Assembly (NCBI GenBank): GCA_938009055.1
Contig: CALLIO010000233.1
Location: 1-10,843 of the forward strand
Reading direction: 5' to 3'
DNA from: an uncultured Altererythrobacter sp.
Lineage (GTDB): Bacteria; Pseudomonadota; Alphaproteobacteria; Sphingomonadales; Sphingomonadaceae
Length of the DNA: 10,843 bases
Shown here: positions 5,940 through 10,843 of the stretch, piece after piece
Layout: every line of letters begins with the position of its first letter
Numbering within the stretch: position 1 is the first letter of the stretch
Notes under the pieces: generated by a model
Database searches by the model: none
What the model saw: the letters and a program-made list of their open reading frames with translations, nothing else
What the model was told of the DNA's origin: nothing
Position numbers and translations under genes: made by a program

Positions 5940-6446
5940 CTATCCCTTGATATGCAGCACGCAGATCAGCGTAAAAAGCCGCCGCGCTGTCAGAAAATCG
6001 GTTTCAACCTTGCCATCGAGCCGCTCGATCAAAAGCTCAGCTGCGCCATCGTGAATGCCGCGCCGCGCCATATCGATCGTTTCAATCTCTGATGGCGTCG
6101 CCTTGCGGATCGCCTGATAATAGCTGTCGCAAATCGCAAAATATTCGCGGATCGGCCGGCGGAAACGGGCAAGGCCCAGCAGCAAGGTTTCCAGCTCCTC
6201 ATCATCCTTATCAGCAATCGCCAGCATCAAACGCCCATCGCGGACAGACAACTTGAGATGGTAGGGGCCGTTCGCCCCGCGCTCCGCGCTGCGCACGGGT
6301 TTAAAGCTGTTCTCTTCGATCAGATCAAAGATCGCAACGCGGCGTTCCTGCTCGACATCGGCATTGCGCCACAGGATCGTCTCATCGTCGAGATCGATTT
6401 TGGCGATTCGGTGATCGCCCTTGGCAAAGGGTGGCGCGCCGGTCAT
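5940..6446 (-). CDS. UPF0262 family protein
   Basis: A 168-residue soluble protein of the UPF0262 family, which is largely confined to alphaproteobacteria and has no known function. Diagnostic stretches are the opening HRIAKIDLDDETI, the segment RVAIFDLIEENSFKP, GPYHLKLSVRDGRL, the acidic KDDEELETLLLGL, FRRPIREYFAICDSYYQAI, and the end with RRGIHDGAAELL and TARRLFTLICVLHI. The length is normal for the family. It is the first gene of a minus-strand operon with the GH25-like gene (9-base gap) and cdd, and is divergent from dnaB across 171 bases. The ATG at 6446 is the first available; no clear Shine-Dalgarno precedes it, so an upstream alternative start cannot be excluded. Confidence 0.92.
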   Translation of the reverse strand: MTGAPPFAKGDHRIAKIDLDDETILWRNADVEQERRVAIFDLIEENSFKPVRSAERGANGPYHLKLSVRDGRLMLAIADKDDEELETLLLGLARFRRPIREYFAICDSYYQAIRKATPSEIETIDMARRGIHDGAAELLIERLDGKVETDFLTARRLFTLICVLHIKG

Positions 6447-6617
6447 GACAAAGGGGTCAATCGCAGATGCAGGGCCCGCCTATCAAGCGTTCATTCGCCC
6501 GCTGAACAAAACCATCCCCGCTATTCACAGGCTGGCAAAAGTTTTCCGCCCTCAGCAGAGCGATTTTTTCGATTCTCGCCCTTGCTCTTTCTCCACACAA
6601 TTGCGCATTAGAGCCGC
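6447..6617. promoter_or_regulatory. Divergent UPF0262/dnaB spacer with DnaA-box-like sites
   Basis: This 171-base spacer must hold the promoters of both flanking units. On the plus strand CTATTCACA (6521-6529) differs from the DnaA box TTATNCACA at one position, and TTCTCCACA (6589-6597) differs from TTATCCACA at one position. GATTC (6571-6575) is a GANTC methylation site of the CcrM type. A possible dnaB promoter is TTGCTC (6582-6587), then an 18-base spacer, then CATTAG (6606-6611), but it would leave almost no leader. None of these sites is proven. Confidence 0.35.
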
Positions 6618-8138
6618 ATGGCCGATACCGATGTAATGATCCGCGCTGCTGCTGAAAGCGGCGGCGAAAATGCAACCGCTAAAAAGCTTCCCTCCAATAT
6701 CGAGGCTGAGGCTGCTTTTCTGGGTGCGGTACTGATCGACAATCGGGTGCTAGAGGAATTGCGCACGCCGCTGCGGCCCGACCACTTCTTTGAAAGCCTG
6801 CATGAGCGGATTTACGAACGGATTTTGAAGCTGGTGGAACGCAATGCCACCGCAAGTCCCGTAACGCTCAAACCCTATTTCGAAGGCGATGAAGCGCTCA
6901 GCGCGCTGGGCGGCACAACCTATCTCGCGCAATTGACCAGTGATGGTCAGGGCCTGCTGGCTGCTGCACAATTGGCCGAACAGATTTATGATCTCGCCTT
7001 GCTGCGCGAACTGGTTAGCGTTGGCCGCGGTTTGGTCGAAGGGGCGCTCGACACATCCGAAGATGTCGCGCCGATGGATAAGATTGCCGAAGCGGAAGCC
7101 GATCTGTTCAAAGTGGCAGAGGGCGCAACGACCGGCAGCGAAGCGGTGGGTTTTAAGGACGCCGCGCTGACCGCTATAAAAATGGCCGAAGCCGCGATGA
7201 ATTCGGGCGGCGGATTGTCGGGCAAAACGAGCGGTCTGGCCTCGATCGACAGCAAAACCTCCGGCCTTCACGAAAGTGATCTTATCATCGCTGCGGGCCG
7301 TCCGGGCATGGGCAAAACCTCGCTCGCGACCAATATCGCCTTCAATTGCGCCGAGGAACATCTGAAGTTTCAAGCCGATGGCGGCGATCACAATTACGGC
7401 TCGCCAGTCGCCTTCTTCAGTCTGGAGATGAGCGCCGACCAGCTTGCCACGCGTATTCTGGCCGAACAGGCGGAAATCAGTTCAGAGGCCTTGCGCTCTG
7501 GTAAGATGAGCCGCGAGGAGTTCCAGCGCCTGTCCTTCGCTAGCCAGAAGCTGGCCGATCTGCCGCTCTATATTGACGATACGCCGGGCCTCACGATTGC
7601 AGCTTTGCGCACGCGCGCACGGCGATTGAAGCGGCGGCATGATATTGGCCTTATCATCGTCGATTACCTCCAGCTTCTCCAAGGGTCAGGGCGCGCCAAT
7701 GACAACCGCGTCAATGAAATATCCGAGATTAGCCGAGGCCTTAAAACGCTGGCGAAAGAGCTTTCGGTGCCGGTGATCGCGCTTTCACAGCTCAGCCGTG
7801 CGGTTGAGCAGCGCGACGATAAACGCCCAATGCTGTCGGATTTGCGCGAATCCGGCTCGATCGAGCAGGATGCGGATATGGTCTGGTTCCTTTATCGTGC
7901 GGATTACTATCACGAGGCGATCCGGCCCGATTTCCCGACCGAAAACTCCAGCGCTGATGCGGTCGAGAAATACCGGACTTGGGAAGAGAAATATGAAGAG
8001 CTCAAAAACCGCGCGACGCTGATCATTGCAAAGCAGCGCCACGGTTCGACCGGCAATGTGCCGCTGCACTTCCAGCCCGAATTCACCAAATTCACCTCGC
8101 CCAATATGAAGGACTATTCGGACTACGGTTACGAATAG
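6618..8138 (+). CDS. dnaB: Replicative DNA helicase DnaB
   Basis: A 506-residue replicative helicase, the hexameric 5'-3' motor that unwinds DNA at the fork and recruits primase. The N-terminal domain begins with LPSNIEAEAAFLGAVLID (about 24-42), followed by a linker and the RecA-like motor. Walker A is GRPGMGKTS (227-235), the catalytic Glu lies in FFSLEMS (E270), Walker B in LIIVDYLQL (345-353, D349), then QLSRAVEQR (391-399) and SDLRESGSIEQDAD. The arginine-finger strand is KQRHGSTG (472-479). Two insertions, about 248-262 and about 434-464, lengthen it relative to E. coli DnaB (471) and are typical of alphaproteobacterial DnaB. No intein interrupts the motor. The ATG at 6618 has only a weak AGAG upstream. 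rpoZ follows on the same strand after 112 bases. Confidence 0.97.
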   Translation: MADTDVMIRAAAESGGENATAKKLPSNIEAEAAFLGAVLIDNRVLEELRTPLRPDHFFESLHERIYERILKLVERNATASPVTLKPYFEGDEALSALGGTTYLAQLTSDGQGLLAAAQLAEQIYDLALLRELVSVGRGLVEGALDTSEDVAPMDKIAEAEADLFKVAEGATTGSEAVGFKDAALTAIKMAEAAMNSGGGLSGKTSGLASIDSKTSGLHESDLIIAAGRPGMGKTSLATNIAFNCAEEHLKFQADGGDHNYGSPVAFFSLEMSADQLATRILAEQAEISSEALRSGKMSREEFQRLSFASQKLADLPLYIDDTPGLTIAALRTRARRLKRRHDIGLIIVDYLQLLQGSGRANDNRVNEISEISRGLKTLAKELSVPVIALSQLSRAVEQRDDKRPMLSDLRESGSIEQDADMVWFLYRADYYHEAIRPDFPTENSSADAVEKYRTWEEKYEELKNRATLIIAKQRHGSTGNVPLHFQPEFTKFTSPNMKDYSDYGYE

Positions 8139-8180
8139 AGTGCGGATGGTTGGCGCGGACGCATCAGGCGCGCGATTTTC

Positions 8181-8209
8181 TTGACTCTGTGCCAATGCGC
8201 ACCTAATCG
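8181..8209 (+). promoter_or_regulatory. Candidate promoter for rpoZ
   Basis: TTGACT (8181-8186), a 17-base spacer and TAATCG (8204-8209) lie about 40 bases before the rpoZ start. The -35 matches the consensus at five of six positions; the -10 is weak. The arrangement closely parallels the candidate rpmJ promoter. The 112-base gap after dnaB makes an independent promoter plausible. Confidence 0.5.
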
Positions 8210-8250
8210 CCACAGCTCATCACAAATTCTCATTTGCATGGAGTGCCCGC

Positions 8251-8598
8251 ATGGCGCGCGTTACCGTCGAAGATTGCGTCGACAAAGTTCCCAACCGGTT
8301 TGACCTCGTCCTTCTCGCTGCGCAGCGCGCACGCGACATTTCGGGCGGCAGCGAGCTGACCATGGACCGCGACCGGGACAAGAACCCTGTTGTTGCCCTG
8401 CGCGAAATTGCCGAGCAAACTATCAAGCCCAAAGAGCTCAATGAAAGCATCATCACCGGCCTGCAGAAAATCCTGCCCGATGATGAAGAAGATGCCGATG
8501 AAATCGGTTCCTTGAGCCAATCGGCAGAAGCCTTGCGGATCACCGCATCGGCCCCGACCCGCTCGACTTCGATCGGCGCGGAGTATGATGGCAGCTAA
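8251..8598 (+). CDS. rpoZ: DNA-directed RNA polymerase omega subunit
   Basis: A 115-residue omega subunit, which stabilises the beta-prime subunit and helps assemble RNA polymerase; in many bacteria it also contributes to ppGpp response. The conserved core is at the N terminus: MARVTVEDCVDKVPNRFDLV (1-20), LLAAQRARDISGG, and NPVVALREIAEQTI (about 45-58), all hallmarks of omega. The C-terminal part (about 75-115) is acidic and then Ser/Thr-rich, as in alphaproteobacterial omega, and is probably flexible. The ATG at 8251 has GGAG (8240-8243) 7 bases upstream. It has a plausible own promoter and a clear terminator, so it appears monocistronic. Confidence 0.96.
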   Translation: MARVTVEDCVDKVPNRFDLVLLAAQRARDISGGSELTMDRDRDKNPVVALREIAEQTIKPKELNESIITGLQKILPDDEEDADEIGSLSQSAEALRITASAPTRSTSIGAEYDGS

Positions 8599-8628
8599 GC
8601 TCTGACTTCACACTTTCGACTTCACAAG

Positions 8629-8656
8629 AAGCCGCTCAGCAATGGGCGGCTTTTTT
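8629..8656 (+). terminator. Rho-independent terminator of rpoZ
   Basis: AAGCCGC (8629-8635) and GCGGCTT (8646-8652) form a 7-bp stem with a 10-base loop, running directly into a six-T stretch (8651-8656). It lies 30 bases after the rpoZ stop and immediately upstream of the next gene's promoter. Confidence 0.85.
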
Positions 8657-8659
8657 GTT

Positions 8660-8687
8660 TTGCACTACCCAACTGCCCGCTTATGAT
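8660..8687 (+). promoter_or_regulatory. Sigma70-like promoter of the DUF3667 gene
   Basis: TTGCAC (8660-8665), a 16-base spacer and TATGAT (8682-8687; five of six consensus positions). It starts a few bases after the rpoZ terminator T-run and leaves a leader of about 30 bases. The leader contains an inverted repeat CGCGCG (8695-8700 and 8709-8714) abutting the Shine-Dalgarno. Confidence 0.55.
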
Positions 8688-8725
8688 TGCCGCACGCGCG
8701 GGAATTGGCGCGCGGGGGATTTGGC

Positions 8726-9805
8726 ATGAGCGACATCACCGAAGGACTGGGCACGGCGGTTGAAGGCGGCCTTGCTGCGCGCGCGGTTGAAAACAACGCA
8801 GGTGAGAGCGCTGCTGAAAGCCAAGGCGACTGCCTCAATTGCGGAGCGCCCCTAACCGGCCCGCATTGCACGCAGTGCGGGCAAAGGGCGGTGATACACC
8901 GTAGCCTCAAAGCCATCGCGCATGATCTGATGCACGGTGTACTGCATCTCGACGGGAAATTGTGGCGCACCTTACCGCTTCTGGCATGGAAGCCGGGTGA
9001 TCTGACGCGGCGCTATATCGCGGGTGAGCGGGCCAAGTTCGTTTCGCCCATGGCGATGTTTCTGTTCAGCGTTTTCCTGATGTTCGCCGTGTTTCAAGCG
9101 GTCGGCATCACCACGCCCACAGACTTCAAGCTGGGAGATGTCGTCGAACAGCAGCTTGAGGGCGGGTTAGAGCAAGCAGAGGCCGATCTGGCCAAGGCGC
9201 AAGAAGAACTTGGTGCGATGGCGGCGAATGATCCGCTGCGCGCTGCGTTGGAACAAAGGATCGCAGATCAACGCGAGGGGATAGAAGCAGCGAAAGGTTT
9301 GCGCGCCGCCGCCAGCGGAGAGACGCCGGACGAGGGAAGCACTGCCGAGCTTGACCTAAACGGCACAGGCATCGCTGCTATCGACAATGAGCTGATTACA
9401 AAGTGGCGCGAAGACCCGGGGCTGATGATGTATAAACTCCAGACCAATGCCTATAAATTCAGCTGGCTGCTGATCCCGATCTCGATCCCCTTCGTGTGGC
9501 TGCTGTTCTTCTGGAAGCGGCGGTTCAAGGCTTATGACCACGCGATTTTCGTGACCTATTCCTTGAGCTTTATGACGCTGCTGTTTGTCGCTCTGTCGCT
9601 GCTGGGAACGGCAGGCGCGCCGGTGCAATTGGTCGCGCTGTCAGCCGTCTTCATCCCGATCATCCATATCTACCGACAATTGCGCGGAGCTTATGGATTG
9701 AAACGCCGCAGCGCCTTGTGGCGCACATTTGTGCTGACCAATCTAATCATATTCATCGTCATCACGGCATTTCTATGGGTGCTGGTGCTGCTCGGCGCGC
9801 TCTAG
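8726..9805 (+). CDS. DUF3667-family membrane protein with N-terminal zinc ribbon
   Basis: A 359-residue inner-membrane protein of unknown function. After an acidic, small-residue N terminus there is a zinc-ribbon pair, CLNC and CTQC (Cys 36, 39, 48, 51), then the conserved stretch with HDLMHGVLHLDGKLWRT and LLAWKPGDLTRRYIAGERAKFVSP that marks DUF3667. Membrane segments are at about 109-128, 245-263, 271-293, 299-316 and 334-359. Between the first two lies a soluble, Glu/Ala-rich region (about 142-194) likely to form a coiled coil. The ATG at 8726 has GGGGGA (8714-8719) 6 bases upstream; a TTG at 8687 would overlap the promoter -10 and is rejected. Its TAG stop interlocks with the stop of the convergent small secreted gene. 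Confidence 0.88.
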   Translation: MSDITEGLGTAVEGGLAARAVENNAGESAAESQGDCLNCGAPLTGPHCTQCGQRAVIHRSLKAIAHDLMHGVLHLDGKLWRTLPLLAWKPGDLTRRYIAGERAKFVSPMAMFLFSVFLMFAVFQAVGITTPTDFKLGDVVEQQLEGGLEQAEADLAKAQEELGAMAANDPLRAALEQRIADQREGIEAAKGLRAAASGETPDEGSTAELDLNGTGIAAIDNELITKWREDPGLMMYKLQTNAYKFSWLLIPISIPFVWLLFFWKRRFKAYDHAIFVTYSLSFMTLLFVALSLLGTAGAPVQLVALSAVFIPIIHIYRQLRGAYGLKRRSALWRTFVLTNLIIFIVITAFLWVLVLLGAL

Positions 9806-10173
9806 CAGGGGTATTTCTTCTTCATCAGATCATAGAGGCCGGCGCGCACTGTGGTCGATGATCGCTTGGCCTTGGGATACGTTTCGAAATGGGCGAGCAG
9901 CTCGTCACTGCTCATCGAGCCACCTTCCGGCGGGCAGCTATGCGGTTTGCGCCCTGCTGACTTGTCCGATTTGATCTTGGCCTTGTAAGTTTCAGCTGCG
10001 CCCTCGACCTCGCCTTTCACCACTTTGAAGTCCTTCGAAACGAGCGCCAGTGGCCCTTTCGACTTCAGACCATCCACCTTGGCCATAAAGGTCGATAGCT
10101 TCATATCGCCCGGCTGTGCGTGAAGCGGAGCAGCAATGATGAGGCAAAGGGCTGAAGCAAGGGCGATGCGCAT
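9802..10173 (-). CDS. Small secreted protein, C terminus resembling Rap1a/Tai
   Basis: A 123-residue protein with a clear Sec signal peptide (MRIALASALCLIIAAPLHA, cut before Q20). The mature protein is Lys-rich and has two cysteines: one in HSCPPEGG (about residue 79) and one as the last residue (C123, in KKKYPC). They probably form a disulfide in the periplasm. The pattern SCPPEG, then DELLAHFETYPKAKR, then YDLMKKKYPC resembles the C-terminal half of Rap1a/Tai proteins, known as type VI secretion immunity proteins, but the N-terminal half of that family is not recognisable and no effector gene is next to it. A housekeeping periplasmic role is equally possible. The ATG at 10173 is preceded by GGAG 9 bases upstream, which lies inside the ftsH terminator stem. 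Confidence 0.75.
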   Translation of the reverse strand: MRIALASALCLIIAAPLHAQPGDMKLSTFMAKVDGLKSKGPLALVSKDFKVVKGEVEGAAETYKAKIKSDKSAGRKPHSCPPEGGSMSSDELLAHFETYPKAKRSSTTVRAGLYDLMKKKYPC

Positions 10174-10174
10174 G

Positions 10175-10208
10175 AAAAAGGGCTCCGAGTGGTGACACTG
10201 GAGCCCTT
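10175..10208 (-). terminator. ftsH terminator hairpin overlapping the next gene's RBS
   Basis: On the minus strand AAGGGCTCC (10208-10200) pairs perfectly with GGAGCCCTT (10186-10178). After one bulged base, an inner AGTG/CACT stem closes on a 4-base loop. Five T (10179-10175) follow. It lies about 46 bases after the ftsH stop. The GGAG that serves as Shine-Dalgarno of the small secreted gene (10186-10183) is part of the 3' arm. Confidence 0.82.
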
Positions 10209-10254
10209 GTTCGCTTTGGCGATTTGAATAGCGAGTGAACGCTGAGCCAGACTA

Positions 10255-10843
10255 TTAAGCCCCTTGCGGTTCAGCCCCACCACCTTTTGAGCCTGATCCG
10301 CCGAACTTCTTGCCAGCTTTGGGGATCGCCGAGCCATGCGAAGGCACAGCAGTGGTTGGGCCCTTGGGCTCGTCAGGCCGGTCGATCTTGCCATCCTTGA
10401 GCAAGGAAGTGATTTCATCGCCGGTCAGTGTTTCATACTCAAGCAGCGCTTGTGCGAGCGCTTCCAGCTCGTTGCTATGCTTCTTGAGCAGATCGGTCGC
10501 ACGCTTGTGCGCTCCGTCGACCAGCCCCTTGATCTCGGCATCAATCAGCTTGTTGGTTTCCGCGCCCGCCATAGTGCGTGCGGTTTGACCCATGCCGAGA
10601 TAGCCTTCTTGGCTTTGCTCGTACTGGAGCGGGCCAAGCTTCTCGCTCATGCCCCATTTGGTGACCATATTGCGCGCCAGATCGGTGGCATATTGAATGT
10701 CTGACGAGGCGCCCGAAGACACTTTGTCGTGACCAAAGATCAATTCTTCGGCCACACGTCCACCCATCGAAACCGACAAATTGGCATGCATTTTGTCGCG
10801 GTGATAGGAATAGCTGTCACGCTCGGGCAAGCGCATCACCATG
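10255..10843 (-). CDS. ftsH: ATP-dependent zinc metalloprotease FtsH (3' part)
   Basis: This is the C-terminal part of FtsH (196 codons, the last being the stop); the reading frame runs off the right edge, so the membrane segments, AAA+ domain and HEXXH zinc site are outside the window. FtsH is the essential inner-membrane AAA+ protease for quality control of membrane proteins and regulated turnover. Diagnostic stretches are LPERDSYSYHRDK, SMGGRVAEELIFG, the GASSDIQYATDLARNMV segment, whose Asp is the third zinc ligand of the protease domain in E. coli, MSEKLGPLQY, and the helical end with LLEYETLTGDEI. The tail is Gly/Lys-rich (KKFGGSGSKGGG) and probably flexible. The stop at 10255-10257 is followed by a strong terminator. 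Confidence 0.95.
   Translation of the reverse strand, partial: MVMRLPERDSYSYHRDKMHANLSVSMGGRVAEELIFGHDKVSSGASSDIQYATDLARNMVTKWGMSEKLGPLQYEQSQEGYLGMGQTARTMAGAETNKLIDAEIKGLVDGAHKRATDLLKKHSNELEALAQALLEYETLTGDEITSLLKDGKIDRPDEPKGPTTAVPSHGSAIPKAGKKFGGSGSKGGGAEPQGA

Noticed and set aside
6750..7391. 213-codon minus-strand open frame inside dnaB
   Set aside because: It is antisense to conserved DnaB domains including Walker A, with no recognisable protein features.
1..10843. Search for defence system, phage, transposon, CRISPR or toxin-antitoxin content
   Set aside because: All substantial frames are housekeeping or conserved alphaproteobacterial genes. No transposase, integrase, attachment repeats, spaced repeats or toxin-antitoxin pair is seen.

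Overview
The window is about 10.8 kb of ordinary, densely packed chromosomal DNA, judged by eye to be roughly 60% G+C. The gene set points to an alphaproteobacterium, most likely Sphingomonadales of the Erythrobacter/Sphingomonas type. It has a UPF0262 protein, a 41-residue L36 without the zinc-ribbon CxxC, a DnaB with long inserted loops of the type seen in alphaproteobacteria, Sphingomonad-like hypothetical proteins, and a TTAA-N7-TTAA sequence matching the consensus of the alphaproteobacterial regulator CtrA. The taxonomic placement is inference from protein resemblance, not from a marker alignment. There is no mobile element, CRISPR array, phage gene, tRNA or rRNA.

Left part (1-2085). A strong factor-independent terminator at the left edge closes a gene lying outside the window. 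Three minus-strand genes follow: a HAD-family phosphatase, the small ribosomal protein gene rpmJ (missed by length-limited ORF calling) and galE (UDP-glucose 4-epimerase). A promoter-like pair for rpmJ starts inside the galE stop codon, and a hairpin separates rpmJ from the HAD gene.

Middle part (2086-6446). A divergent spacer with a CtrA-type box leads into a plus-strand pair, a DUF4136-type lipoprotein and an M14 'cytosolic carboxypeptidase'-type metallopeptidase. A secreted DUF4197 protein follows with its own leader. It converges, with interlocked stop codons, on a minus-strand operon read UPF0262, then a membrane-anchored GH25-fold protein with two catalytic acids apparently missing, then cytidine deaminase.

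Right part (6447-10843). From a divergent spacer with two DnaA-box-like sequences, dnaB (replicative helicase) and then rpoZ (RNA polymerase omega) run on the plus strand. A terminator ends rpoZ, and a well-formed sigma70-like promoter follows it at once for a DUF3667 membrane protein. That gene converges, again with interlocked stop codons, on a small secreted protein. The last gene is the 3' part of ftsH, whose terminator hairpin contains the ribosome binding site of the small secreted gene.

The window mixes core housekeeping genes (dnaB, rpoZ, rpmJ, ftsH, cdd, galE) with conserved alphaproteobacterial proteins of unknown role. I found no convincing undescribed multi-gene system. The most interesting points are regulatory (CtrA-like box, DnaA-like boxes, terminator/RBS overlap) and the degenerate GH25 active site. 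No gene-free stretch exceeds 300 bases; the longest is 6447-6617.
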